Assembly (NCBI GenBank): GCA_030761205.1 | Contig: JAULJL010000015.1 | Span: 9,677,501-9,741,500 of the forward strand | Direction: 5' to 3' | DNA length: 64,000 bases | Origin: Fremontodendron californicum | Taxonomy: Eukaryota > Streptophyta > Magnoliopsida > Malvales > Malvaceae | In this document: one piece after another, positions 52,592-64,000 of the stretch | Layout of the letters: each line of letters opens with the position of its first letter | Position numbering within the stretch: the stretch's first letter is position 1 | Notes under the pieces: generated by a model | Told to the model about the DNA's origin: nothing | Database searches by the model: none | What the model saw: the letters and a program-made list of their open reading frames with translations, nothing else | Translations under genes and position numbers: made by a program

Positions 52592-54080
52592 TGATAACTC
52601 GTATAATTATATAGTTTTTAGTTATGTTTTATTATTGTTTTGTGTCAAATACGAGTTATTATTGCTTAGTCTACTTGTGTTTATGATCTTTTATATTTTT
52701 ATGTAATTTGGTGTTTTTCATGAGTTTCTTTGAGTGATTTCAGATTACTAGAATTAAGGGCAAATCCAGTTCAGTTCCAGTTCCGACACCGTTTACCATA
52801 TCAGCTATATCTCGAGTTTCACTGAAGCAATAAGGCTGAAATTTTAACCGTGCAAAGTTAAGAGGCATATCTATCTTTTTCATGTTTTACACTTCTTGAA
52901 ACGGAGTCGTTTTCCCTACCGAAATCAACCATCAAGTTGGCTGATGTGCAATGACGTCTGTTCTGCACCGTTTTGGTATTTTGACCATATCTTCCGATCC
53001 ACATGAGAAAATGAGCTGATTCTAACGGCTATGGATCCGTAACTGATAGGGGTATATTTTTCTAGAAGACCATTTGATCAGATCGAGCCTCCAACATTGA
53101 CAAAATCGACCATCAAGCTGGCTGATCAGAATTGTCATACAACATGACGAAAATTGTTAGAAAAATGCACCCACCTATTATACCTACCTTTGAAATTTAT
53201 AAACCTTGTCTCTTGTCATTTAGCTCTCCAAAATGTGTATAAATAGAGGGCCTTGGATGAGTATTGGGATACAATATACATTGGTAGGATATTAGCCATT
53301 GTAATAAAATTCTCTAAGTTTTCTTCTTTTTTTCCTTTCTCTAGTTTTCTTTTTCTTTATTTACTTATGCTTCTTACATTTCTTTTCATTTTTAGTATGT
53401 GTTGCTAATCATATTGTTGAGGTGATGAGGTGAAGCTCTTGGTAAATGCTAAGGTTAGTCTCTTAAACATGAGCTAAAATGAATCATCATTTATAAACAA
53501 TAGTATAGATAATATTTTCTTTTGGTTTAAAATCATACTTTCAAAGTAGAGATCTTGATTCATTATTGACAATGAAAATGGTACAGTAAATGCTTGGTTT
53601 CATAACCTTGATTTGTTGTAGACATATACCTTGGCATAAGGAATGCTTGGACTCTTTTTGTGAGTTTTGAGGACACCAAATGAACATAATATCATATGCT
53701 ATGGACGTTGGACAATTTGGACTGAATTGCTAAACCTTCCGATTGGAACCTCCCTTATGTGTGGATTTCAATTGTGTAATAAAACAAGATTAATCTTAGC
53801 ATAACACCAAGAGTGGATTCTCTAACCTCAACATCTTTTCTTATTGTTGTTTATATCTTGTTTAATTTCTTTTATATTTTGTTTATTTTGTTCTCTAATA
53901 TCTTGTTTATCTTATTTTGTTGTTGATTCCCTAATATCTTGTTTACTTTCTTTTTCTTATATATTTATAAACTTATACTTACTAATACGCTTCCTTGTGG
54001 TTCGACCTCGGACACCCGAGAATTTATTACTTGAACATAACCTGCACTTGGGTTTACGACTCTTAATTGAGTCTCCATCA
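52592..54080 (+). repeat. Element B 3' LTR
   Basis: 1489 bp, TG..CA, followed by the target duplication ATCCG. It differs from the 5' LTR at about three positions. Confidence 0.95.
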
Positions 54081-54085
54081 ATCCG

Positions 54086-57000
54086 AATACTCATATCGAG
54101 AATTTCGTGAAAATTTGCAATACTTTCAAACATAATGGAGTTTCAGACGACGCCATCAGACTGAGACTCTTCCCTTTTTTACTTCAAGATAAGACTAAGA
54201 GTTGGTTGAATTCACTCCCAGCTGGCTCTATTACTACATGGGAAGACTTGGCTCAAAAGTTTCTAGCCAAATACTTTCTTCCGGCCAAGACTGCAAAAAT
54301 GCGTAATGATATCACATCATTTACGTAATTTGATTCTGAATCGCTATATGAAGCTTGGGAAAGATTCAAGGATTTACTTCGAAGATGTCCTCAACATGGG
54401 TTACCTAAATGGCTTCAGGTGCAAACATTCTACAGTGGGTTGTTAGGACCAATTAGAACCTCTTTTGATGCCGTTGCAAGTGGAGCATTAATGGAAAAAT
54501 TGCTTGATGAAGCCTATGATTTGCTTGAAGAGATGGCATCTAATAATTATCAATGGCCATCTAAAAGATTTGTGCCAAAGAGAGCTGCAGGGATTCATGA
54601 CTTGCATTCACCACCATAACAGCACAATTAGAAGCATTATCCAAGAAAGTTGAAACCTTGAATGTACAAGTAGTCCAAAGCCTGTTTGTATCATGTGAAT
54701 TATATGGTGAAAGACATACCAGTGATAGATGCCCAACCAATGCCGAATCAGTTTAATATGTTGGAAACTATAATAGACAACAAAATAGTACTTATTCCAA
54801 CAATTACAATCCAGGTTGGAGAAATCACCCACACTTTTTTTGGAATAATAATCAAAGGCCTACTTCCACCACTAAGCAAGCATTCCCTCCTGGGTTTTCT
54901 TCACAACAAGCCCATGCTCTTATTCCAAAAAAGAAGCCATCTATGGAAGAAATGTTTATGCAATACATGACATCAAACAACGCAATACTTAGAAGTCTTG
55001 AAACACAAATAGGCCAGCTTGCTAAAGCAATTAACAATCGTCCCATGGGAACTCTTCCAAGTGATACTGAAATCAATCCTAGGAAAGAGAGAAAAGAGCA
55101 TTGCAAAGCTATCATACTTAGGAATGAAAGGGAGTTAGAAGAGGAGAGCAAGAATCCAGAATTGCCCCCTAAGCCTATTGAAGAAAAATATATGGTGGAC
55201 AAAGAAGTTGAAAAGACTCAGGAAGAAAAGAAGCAATGTTATCCACCACCACCCTTTCCTCAGCGCCTTCAAAAGCACAAACTTGACAAGCAGTTTAAGA
55301 AGTTCTTGAAGTATTTAAAAAGCTTCATATTAATATACCTTTTGCTGAAGTGTTGGAACAAATGCCAAAATATGTCAAGTTTATGAAAGAAAGAAAGAAA
55401 AGGAAATTGGGTGAATTTGAGACTGTTGCACTTACTGAGGAGTGCAGTGCTATCCTCCAAAAGAAACTTCCACCAAAGCTCAAGGATCCGGGAAGCTTCA
55501 CCATTCCATGCACAATTGGAAAACAGTTCATTGGTAGTTTTATGTGATTTAGGAGCAAGCATTAATCTTATGCCTTTATCAATATACCGACAACTGCGTT
55601 TGGGGGAAGTTAAGCCTACAACAGTCACACTACAATTGGCAGATAGATCTTACACATATCCAAGAGGCATTGTTGAAGATGTATTGGTGAAGGTAGAGAA
55701 ATTTATCTTTCAAGCTGATTTCATTGTATTGGATATGGAGGAGGATCATGAAATACCAATTATTCTTGGGAGACCTTTCTTAGCTACCAGTAGAACTCTC
55801 ATCGATGTGCAAAAAGGCGAACTTACCATGAGAGTTCAAGATCAAGAGGTAACTTTTAATTTTTTTAAAGCTATAAAATTTCCTAATGAATCTGATGAGT
55901 GTTTTGTAGTTAATGTGGTGGATAGTGCTACAACTAAGGTTTTCAAAAATAGTTATCTTGTTGATCCAATTGAGGCAGCTTTGATGATTACTTCAGAAAG
56001 GGATGATGATTTTATTGAATTTTAAATTTCTTGAATGTTCCTCCACGTATTGGAAGATCCATTCCTCAGTTTGAACCATGGGACTTAAGACAAGTGAGAC
56101 ATTATACACCAAGCCTTCCATTGAAGAGTCACCATCCTTGGAGCTTAAACAGTTACCCTTACATTTGCGGTATGTTTTTCTTGGTGAAAAATCTGAATTA
56201 CCTGTTATTATCTCATCTTTTCTTAATGTTGAGTAGGAAGATAAACTCATTAGGGTATCTAGAGAACACAATAGGGCATTGGGTTGGTTGATTGCCGACA
56301 TTAAGGGGATTAATCCTTCAATTTGCATACATAAAATCCTTCTTGAAGACAATCACAAGTCCACCATAGAGCAATGTTTAGAGGTATTTATGGATGACTT
56401 TTCAGTTTTTGGAGATTCTTTTGATGAATGTCTACATCACATAGCTAGAGTGCTTAAAAGATGTGAAGAAACAAACTTGGTGTTAAACTGGGAAAAATGT
56501 CACTTCATGGTTCAAGAAGGCATTGTTTTAGGACATCAAGTTTCTAGTAGATAGATAGAAGTAGATAAAGCAAAGATTAAAACAATTGAGAAGCTCCCAC
56601 CTCCAATCTCTGTCAAAGGTATTCGAAGTTTTCTTGGTCATGCCAGGTTCTATAGGATGTTCATTAAAGACTTTTCCAAGATACTTAAGCCACTTTGCAA
56701 TCTCCTTGAAAAAGATGTACCTTTCAAGTTTGATGATGCATGACTAACAACTTTTATGACATTGAAAGAGAGATTGGTTTCTGCACCTATCATTATTGTT
56801 CCGGATTGGAATCTGCCATTCGAGCTCATGTGCGATGCTAGTGCCTTTGCAGTTGGTGTAGTCTTAGGCCAACGAAAAGAGAAGATATTTCATTCCATCT
56901 ACTATGCAAGCAAGACTTTGACCGATGCTCAGTTGAATTACGCCACCACCGAAAAAGAGTTGCTTGTAGTGGTATTTGCTTTTGATAAATTCCGATCTTA

Positions 57001-58533
57001 TCTTGTGGGCACCAAAGTCATTGTCTACACCGATCATTCGACTATCAAGTACTTGATTGAAAAGAATGATGCAAAACCTCGCTTGATCCGTAGGATACTT
57101 ATTTTACAAGAATTTGATTTAGAGATCCGAGATAAAAAGGGGATCGAAAATCAAGTGGCAGGTCATCTATCAAGATTGGATAATGAGGCACAAGTTGGCT
57201 AGGCAATCCAAATAAATGAGACTTTCCTGATGAGCAACTCTTCCAAGTTCATCACCAGGAATCACCATGGTATGCCGACTATGTGAATTATATTGTGAGT
57301 AGAATCTTTCCACCTGATTTAAATTCTCAACAAAAGAAAAAGTTCTTGCATGATGTGAAGTACTATTACTGGGATGAACTTTTCTTGTTTAAGCAATGCA
57401 AAGATCAGATTCTTAGAAAGTGTGTGCCCAAGGAAGAAGTTGAAAACATTTTTCAACATTGTCACTCCTCGAATTATGGAGGGCACTTTGGACAAGAACG
57501 AACTGCAACAAAAGTGCTCCAATCAGGTTTTTATTGGCCAACTCTCTTTAAAGATGCTCATCAGTTTGTTACAAGGGGTGATAGATGTCAAAGAGTGGGC
57601 AACATCTCAAGAAAAAACGAGATGCCTCTCAACAACATTCTAGAAGTAGAGATTTTTGATGTATGGGGAATTGATTTCATGGGTCCATTTATTTCCTCCT
57701 ACAACAATCTTTACATTCTAGTTGCGGCTGATTATGTATCTAAGTGGGTGGAAGCAACAGCCTTGCCAACCAATGATTCTAAAGTGGTTCTAAACTTTTT
57801 GAAAAAGAACATCTTTACTCATTTTGGCACTCTAAGAGCAATTATTAGTGATGAGGGGTCTCACTTTTGCAATAAACAATTTGAAGTCCTCCTTGCTAAA
57901 TACGGGGTCAAGCACAAGATTGCCACCGCCTACCATCCACAAACAAGTGGTTAAGCCGAAGTCTCTAATAGAGAAATCAAGAGGATCTTGGAGAAAACTG
58001 TCAGCCCAACCAGAAAAGATTGGTCCAAGAGACTGGATGATGCATTATGGGCAAACCGAACTGCTTACAAAACTCCGATTGGGATGTCTCCATACAAATT
58101 GGTTTTCGGGAAAGCATGTCATCTTCCGGTAGAGTTGGAACACAATGCATATTGGGCCATCAAGAAACTGAATTTTGATCTTCATGCAGCAGGTGTGCGA
58201 CGTCTCTTGCAACTTAATGAGATGGATGAATTTCGTCTTCAAGCTTACGAAAATGCCAAGCTTTACAAAGAAAAAACGAAGAGATGGCATGATAAGAAGA
58301 TCATGGAGCGACACTTTGAACCAGGCCAATATGTGATTCTCTACAACTCTTGCCTAAAGCTATTTCCGGGAAAACTTAAGTCTCGATGGTATGGACATTT
58401 CAAAGTTACTAAAGTTTTTCCTTATGGAGTAGTTGAGGTGGTTGAAGAGAGTTCCAATCGAATATTCAAAGTGAATGGCCAACGGCTCAAGCATTACTGG
58501 GGAGGCGATTTTGAAAGTCCTCAATCATCTTAG
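54086..58533 (+). pseudogene. X2 gag-pol remnant, main part
   Basis: Gag resumes in frame (NTHIENFVKICNTF) to a stop at 54326, then continues through frameshifts to about 55400. Protease LCDLGASINLMP lies at 55546. The RT carries the same loss of about 165 residues as X1 (EDNHKSTIEQCLEVFMDDFS). The connection region has a stop after CHFMVQEG..VSSR. RNase H (MCDASAFAVGVVLGQR, YTDHSTIKYL) is continuous to 57202. Integrase from 57283 keeps HCHSSNYGGHF, WGIDFMGPF and IISDEGSHFCNK; a stop follows HPQTSG at 57952, shared with X1. The tail 57988..58533 (SNRIFKVNGQRLKHYWGG) ends cleanly. It is not functional. Confidence 0.9.
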
Positions 58534-59751
58534 CCGGCCTGGAATGAGATCGAGAAAGTCAAGCCGATGACTATAAATCAAACACTTCTTGGGAGGCAAT
58601 CCAAGCTTTTTAATCTTTAATCTTTACTCTTTGATTTTTTATTTTATTTTATATAAATTTTATTTCTTATATATATATATATATTTTGCAGGTTCTTTTA
58701 AAACATTAAAAAAAAAAATTAGAGCCTGGCGCCGCTAGAGGTTTGAACCAAACTCAACACCGTGGCGTCAAATTTTTTTTTTTAAGTGGACAGGCCAAGA
58801 GGTGGGCGCCGCGATGCCCACACCCAGCATCGTGGCACCGAAAAAAATAAAAAATGAGTCTGAGATGTCGACACCGCGGCATTGAAAAACCCAAAAAAAA
58901 AAAAAAGTGGGCACCGTGGCACCCCGCAATTTTGTATTTTACTCGAGAGGTGGACTTCGTGGCGTCGATTTCTAGCCCCGCGGCTCCGACTCAAAAATTT
59001 TATAAAAAAAATTAGGGTTTTGTAAACCCTAACCCATACACCCATTTCTTTGTTGGCAGCCACCCTTTTCTATTTTCTCTCCCAAACCTCTCATCTCTCT
59101 CAACTCTCATCTCTCCCAACTCTCATCTTCTCCAACAACATTTACTCACATAAACTTCACACATCTCATCTCTCCCAACTACCCATCTCCATAACTCATC
59201 TTCCTTTCAATTTATTTCACAACAAATTCACATAACTAAACCCAAACCACTCTCGATCATCTTCAAGCAAGGAATTTCTCACCCAATCTTTAAGTTCTTC
59301 AAGTAAGTCTCTATTTTATTGAAGATTGTTCAAGTTTGGTTGATTATTGCTTGATTTTTGGTGTTGAAGTTTGTTCTTGCATCACATAGTCTTGATTTTG
59401 GATTGGGTTGATTGTTGATTGTTGTGGTTTCTTGAGCACTATTCAAAATTGGAAGATATTTTTTATTGGGTTATTTTTTAGTATTGTGGAAATTGTGGAG
59501 CAATATTCAAAATTATGGAGTGGGTTGTATTGAGTTAGATTGAAGATTGGAGAAATTGATAGTGATTATATCTTGGGTTTTGTTCTTGGTGGAGATTAAA
59601 TCCTACTATCATATTGTGCTAATTTGGTTGAGTGGATGATTTTGGTGAGAAATTTTGGAAGAATTTAACTTTTGCTTTAGAAGTGTTAGCTTGGTAGAAG
59701 ACATTTGTTGGACTTGACTTGGTTGATATTGTCGAACTTAGAACTAGTGTC
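58534..59751 (+). other. X2 spacer between pol and env-like ORF
   Basis: No gene. It contains an (AT)n run (58670..58690) and a GC-rich stretch (about 58725..58990) with repeated GGCACCGTGGC/GGCGCCGCG-type motifs. A C/T-rich leader follows (59050..59230, repeated CTCATCTCTCCCAACT). A donor-like CAAGTAAGT lies at about 59300. The leader could belong to an env subgenomic RNA. Confidence 0.6.
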
Positions 59752-60814
59752 ATGGCACCCAAGAAGAAACTCAAAGCTAGCACTAGTACTCCTACTTTTG
59801 ATAATAGCAAGTTCATATCAAGGCGGCAGTTTTACGACAAACCTAATCGCTCTTCCAGAAAAGTCCTATTCTGGAGCAGGGGTTTCATATTGATCTGTCT
59901 CATCATTTTGAGTTTCAACAAGTAATTAATTCAAGACATTGGCAGAAATTTGTGCTCCACCGCAATCCGTCGTGCTACCGGTGGTTAGAGAACTTTATGC
60001 TAATGCCTCCGAACCAAGCGGTGATACGATTTTTGTCCTTGGATGTCAAGTAGCGTTTGACCCCAAGACAATTAATCAGTATTATCAAACACCGAATATT
60101 GTGAGTGATGACTTTAATCGGTATTTGAATGGGCACATTGACATGACTGCCTTAACAACACATTTATGCCCACAGGGGACTACTTGGAAAATGTCAAAAG
60201 GGGAACTTGTGCCATTCAAGGCCAACATATTAGATAAAGAGATTAAGGTGTGGATGCATTTTTTAGCGGCCAATATGCTTCCGTGTAAGCATATTAGCAA
60301 TGTAACCAGAGATAGAGCAATCCTGCTCTATGCTATTACTACGGGCAAAACGGACATCGGCCAGCTTATCTACAGGGTCATGATGCATAGTGTTAGAACA
60401 CCACGGGAAGGCCTTTGGTTCCCCTCCTTAATCACTCGATTGTGTGACCAAGATGGTGTCCGATGGGGTGATGGTGAAGAGTTGCTACATCCTAAGGGTC
60501 CTATTCATGGAACCATTATTCATCGTTTGACCCGAGAAATGGAAAGTCACCCATCCGGACTTTGTGTGAGTTCATCCTCAGCCCTACCACTGATTCCATC
60601 GCAAACCATAACGGAGCGCATGGCCCAACTTGAACTTCAAAATGCTCAACACCTTGCATATCATGCCCATCAGATTGAATGCTTCAAAGCTGTTAAGCAA
60701 ATGATCCATTTTTGTGCTCGTCATATGGGTGCCGACATGACCCAATTTCCCACTATGCCACCACCAACAACACTTTTGGATACCCAGGAAGTGGAAGAAG
60801 AAGAGGAAGATTAG
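59752..60814 (+). pseudogene. X2 env-like ORF (Calypso/Athila third ORF, 'putative plant transposon protein' domain)
   Basis: Begins MAPKKKLKASTS, as such ORFs do, and reaches SRGF in that frame. Homology then moves to a second frame (FHIDLSHHFEFQQ) and again to a third near 59945. The third is open for 291 codons to 60814: VVRELYANASEPSGD, VAFDPKTINQYY, VWMHFLAANMLPCKHISNV, DRAILLYAIT, FPSLITRLCDQDGV, ending in an acidic EEEEED run. Two frameshifts therefore break it. The domain is typical of the ORF after pol in Calypso/Athila elements; its function is unknown, and 'env' rests on position. X1 lost it completely. Confidence 0.8.
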
Positions 60815-61305
60815 AGCTCTCCCGGGTTTTTTTCAATGACAATGGAGTTTTCTTCTTCCTACTCTTTTATTTTTCTAACATTAGGGACAATATTTAATTC
60901 AAGTTTGGGGGTTTTTATCTATTTTTAGTTTTCTAGTTTATTTTGCATATGTGTATTTTTATTTTTCTGGTTTATTATGCTTTGTGTTTTTTTTTTAAAG
61001 ATTATTTTGCATGTTTATGTTTAGGAGTTATATATGGGGGGAAAATTTGCTTCGGATATTATGCACTTTAACATGATGAGATCCTTATCCAATGATGAAA
61101 TTTTAGTTATTAGTTTATCTTGATTCTTGGGAACAACATAAGATGATTTGATTTTATGTTAAATTCTTTTGTTAGTTTCATTATTAGGATGTGATTTTCA
61201 ACAATTTGATCACTGATCTCTTGCTTAGATTTGCATTGCTTATTTAAAGATTGATTATGTTGATGTGAATTGCGATTATGTCTAGAGCCTAGAATTTGTT
61301 TGATT
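60815..61305 (+). other. X2 3' non-coding region after env-like ORF
   Basis: AT-rich, no gene. It contains AACATTAGGGACAATATTT (about 60878), a degenerate version of the A/B/C palindrome, and a polypurine-like AAGTTTGGGGG (about 60901). Confidence 0.6.
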
Positions 61306-61920
61306 CTCTCTCGAGGCGAAATCCTAGACAACACTAAGTTGAGGAGATGATTTAGGCCATCTTTGGATCGTTTGAGCCTTTCGAGCCTACCTTTATATAT
61401 TAATATCCTTGGTCTACCTATTGTGCCTAGTTGATATATCATATTTTCTTTGATTGCCATATCTTTTATCCTAGCCTAATAAGAAAAACCATAATTAACC
61501 CTCACTACATAGACATGTGATCATATTACAAGAATGTGATGATATTACAAGAAACAATTATGAGCCATGTCAAATTTGGGTGAAATGGTGATTTGAAAAA
61601 GAAAAAAAAAAGGCTCTCTCGAGGCGAAATCCTAGACAACATTAAGTTGAGGGGATGATTTAGGCCATCTTTGGATCGTTTGAGCCTTTCGAGCCTACCT
61701 TTATATTTTAATATCCTTAGTCAACCTTATTGTGCCTAATTGATATATCATATTTTCTTTGATTGCCATATCTTTTAGCCTAGCCTAATAATAAAAACCA
61801 TAATTAACCTTCACTACATAGGCATGTGATGATATTACAAGAATGTGATGATATTACAAGAAACAATTATGAGCCATGTCAAATTTGGGTGAAATGGTGA
61901 TTTGAAAAAGAAAAAGAAAA
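61306..61920 (+). repeat. 308-bp direct tandem duplication in X2
   Basis: Unit 1 (61306..61613) and unit 2 (from 61614) both start CTCTCTCGAGGCGAAATCCT and run to GGTGATTTGAAAAAGAAAA with few differences. Minus-strand frames across it are by-products. The X1 deletion removed it. Confidence 0.9.
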
Positions 61921-62524
61921 AGAAAAAGAGAAAAGGTTATGGTTCTTCGAAAACGAAGAACAAAAAAAAATAACTTGGTGAAGCAAAAAAGAAGTGCATT
62001 TAAAGAATGAAGTTAGTAATTTGAGGAAAAGACTATGGCTCTCAAAAATCCTGGAAAAAAAATGTAAAGTGTCTATGGGTGACTTAAACCGAAATATATC
62101 TTTATTCTACCTTAACCCTAGCCTTACATTACAAGCTCAATAAAGACCTACTTGATCCTTGATGAAGTGTTAGTCTGCATTAGTGGAGAGAGAGATGAAA
62201 ACCAAACATATGAGAATCTAGTACTATAATTCGTATTTTGCATTAGCATAGACTTATTTGGATTGCATGCAATGATTTGTCAAGAGATTATTCACACACA
62301 CACTGGAAATACATTCAAGCATGAGACATACGATTGAATTGAATCATAAAGTTGGATTATGTTTGTGTTTTACTTTGAGTTGAGATTTTGAGGAAAATTA
62401 AGGAAATCATTACTTGAGTGCATTTATCTCTCGCTTTATTTCGTTTCGTTTTGTTTTATTTATTTATTTAGTTTGTTTTGTTTTGTTTTGCTCGAGGACT
62501 ACCTAAATCTTAAGTTTGGGGGTG
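61921..62524 (+). other. X2 3' spacer and polypurine tract
   Basis: No gene. From about 62008 it is the same as X1 19435 onward. It ends with AAGTTTGGGGGTG before the LTR. Confidence 0.7.
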
Positions 62525-63733
62525 TGATAACTCTATAAAATAGAGTTATTTTATCCTAATTTGTGCTTTTAAAATAGCTAAGTCCTTGTACTTTAAACTA
62601 TCAATTTATTATTTTTAGTTATTTTTATTTTATTTATTTATTTTATGTTTAATTTTTAGTTATTAATTTAATGTCTTTTGTAGAATCCAAAAGCAAGAAG
62701 GAGAGACTCAGCTCATATATGAAAAGTCCAAGCTGGAAGCAGTTACTTGGCCACAAAGTTTCCTTTCTTCGGGCTTTTTAAGAACCTCTATAAATAGGAA
62801 TAGGACTTTAGTTTTTTTAGAACTTCTTAGTTCTTAGCTTTAATTTTCTGAAAAGGAGAGCAGCCACCACAATCTTGCAAGAAGCTAAGAGCAGTTTTGA
62901 ATACTAGAAGATTGAAGATCTGACAACCTTTAGTTTTCTCTTTTTCCTTAATCTTCTTTTATTCTTTTGTAATTTAATGGTGGTGAAACTTTTTTGCTTA
63001 TTGTTTTCAAAGTTGAGCATGAACTATCTTTTCTAGGATTGCAATAGAACTCAACATATAGTTTGAATTGTTTTACTCTCTGATTTGATTTAATGGTATT
63101 TGAGTTGTTTATGCAATCTTGTACTTAATGCTTTTAATTACTTGATCACCATTTAAACTGATTTGTTAACCTAAATACAATTTGGAAAAGGGAATTTAGT
63201 GTTAGACATGGATTGCATAACACATGTTTCATGTTCATTTATTAGGATGAATTGATCTGCATATAGGGTAGGAATACACTTACATGTCATGTGTAATCAA
63301 TTTTAGAGTCTAAGCTTAATGAGTTATTCTTTAATTCAATTATCATAGGAATATTAATTGGTTAAGAAGGATATTTTTTAAGACCATCGAAAGATCCTTA
63401 TAAATAGATTAGAACTCTAGGTTAACAACTCAAGATCATTAATCAAGTTAAGAGGGTAAGAAACGTTCAAGCAAAGTGTTAAGGAAAATTGTAATCCTAG
63501 GCTTTTCTCCATTGAATTAAATCCCAATTTTTATTTTCTTTGTTTGCTTTATTATTTTTCTTTAATTTAGTTTCAATTCACAAATTTTTAATTAATTATT
63601 TGGATAAGATTAAGATGTTTTAATTTTAGTATTTAACGAAATTAATAACAATTCCTCGTGGGTTCGACACTCTACTTCCACCCTATTACTTGTTTGCGAT
63701 AACATACACTTGCGTAGTAAAATCTGATAACAG
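62525..63733 (+). repeat. X2 3' LTR
   Basis: 1209 bp. It starts TGATAACTCTATAAAATAG and ends TCTGATAACA, followed by the target duplication GATAG. Confidence 0.92.
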
Positions 63734-64000
63734 ATAGTTTTATTGAATTACAATTTTAAATAGGGTTACTTTCGTAGAAGTAGCTAGTATGAATTAATAG
63801 GAGCTTTAGCCTTTCTTGGATATGAAAGTTTTTTAATGGATAATTTGCATTTCGTGCTAAATGCAACTGCTAAGGGCAACACTTCATCGTCAAGGATTAA
63901 GGAAAGAAGCCTCGTTATTAGTTATTAGTACTTGTTGTTACACTCATTCTTTTGGGTATCACCATATTATCGACCTCGTTCTCGCAAATATGTCTTATGT

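Larger units (their letters stand above)
33356..54080 (+). mobile_element. Element B: Athila-type retrotransposon with ORF2, lacking pol and LOG, split by element C
   Basis: The target duplication is ATCCG (33351..33355 and 54081..54085); the empty site is intact in X1 near 5551. The LTRs are 1489 bp each (33356..34844 and 52592..54080), with about three differences by eye. Without C the element is about 8.85 kb. Order: 5' LTR, primer-binding site, five leader repeats, gag-protease with in-frame pol deletion, ORF2, intron, spacer, (C), rest of spacer, polypurine tract, 3' LTR. It has no LOG: the text passes directly from CTTTCGGCAACATTAT to the post-LOG spacer. It is non-autonomous. Confidence 0.95.
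31773..63733 (+). mobile_element. X2: degenerate Athila/Calypso-type LTR retrotransposon hosting B and C
   Basis: The duplicate of X1 with the same GATAG target duplication (31768..31772 and 63734..63738). Without B and its extra target copy it is about 11.2 kb. It keeps the complete 3' region missing from X1: an env-like ORF, a 308-bp tandem duplication and the polypurine tract. It shares with X1 the RT deletion and the integrase stop. RNase H, broken in X1 by element A, is continuous here. Confidence 0.93.
27847..64000. repeat. Segmental duplication, copy 2 (X2 locus)
   Basis: This is the second direct copy of the locus. Homology starts at the latest at 27847, which pairs with base 1, and runs to the window end. 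It shares with copy 1 the two MITEs, the hairpin repeat, the degenerate tandem repeat, the candidate exon and element X with the same GATAG target duplication. It differs in carrying elements B and C inside X and lacking A, and it keeps a 3.5 kb env-like region that X1 has lost. The true breakpoint may lie left of 27847, because the sequence before base 1 is not available for comparison. Confidence 0.93.

Noticed and set aside
58782..59063. 93-aa minus-strand frame in X2
   Set aside because: Translation of the GC-rich motif repeat and CT-rich leader read backwards. No domain.
59752..60814. A true retroviral envelope or a DNA transposase
   Set aside because: No signal peptide or membrane segment was recognised. 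The domain is the plant-specific one of Calypso/Athila third ORFs, and 'transposase' in its database name does not imply such activity.

Overview
This is nuclear DNA of a flowering plant, probably a eudicot. It is AT-rich and dominated by Ty3/gypsy LTR retrotransposons of the Athila/Calypso type (primer-binding sites complementary to plant tRNA-Asp, DLGAS proteases, an env-like third ORF). It also holds hAT- and Helitron-like debris and a plant-type RING-H2 (XERICO-like) fragment. I cannot name the species, and no intact ordinary host gene is visible.

Layout. The window contains two direct copies of one locus: copy 1 from 1 to at least 21416, copy 2 from 27847 to the window end. Each copy has a ~3.9 kb left flank with two MITE-like elements, a hairpin repeat and a degenerate tandem repeat. 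It is followed by an old, dead Athila/Calypso element, called X here (X1 3927..21148; X2 31773..63733), inserted before the duplication with the same GATAG target duplication. Between the copies (21149..27846) lie a 16-bp minisatellite, a hAT element inside a MITE, a truncated XERICO-like RING-H2 fragment and Helitron-like repeats.

Three members of a second, young Athila-type family are inserted in the X copies. Element A (8398..17793, minus strand) sits in the RNase H region of X1. Element B (33356..54080) sits in gag of X2. Element C (40018..51886) sits inside B. Each has TG..CA LTRs of about 1.5 kb and a perfect 5-bp target duplication, and each empty site is preserved in a paralogous copy. 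The order is therefore X, then duplication, then A and B, then C.

The main discovery is the cargo of this family. C is structurally complete. It has apparently identical LTRs, an uninterrupted 1786-aa gag-pol with all catalytic motifs, then a 178-aa cysteine/arginine-rich protein (ORF2), then an intronless LONELY GUY (LOG)-type cytokinin-activating enzyme. ORF2 resembles the nucleic-acid-binding, silencing-suppressor type protein of carlaviruses. A has ORF2 and LOG but lacks reverse transcriptase, RNase H and most of integrase. B has ORF2 but lacks pol and LOG. A and B carry a ~213-nt GT..AG intron between ORF2 and the LOG position. It is missing from C at the splice junction, as if C descends from a spliced genomic RNA. 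A retroelement coupling a hormone-activating enzyme with a virus-like RNA-binding protein is, to my knowledge, not a described class. All similarity claims rest on reading motifs; no database search was run.
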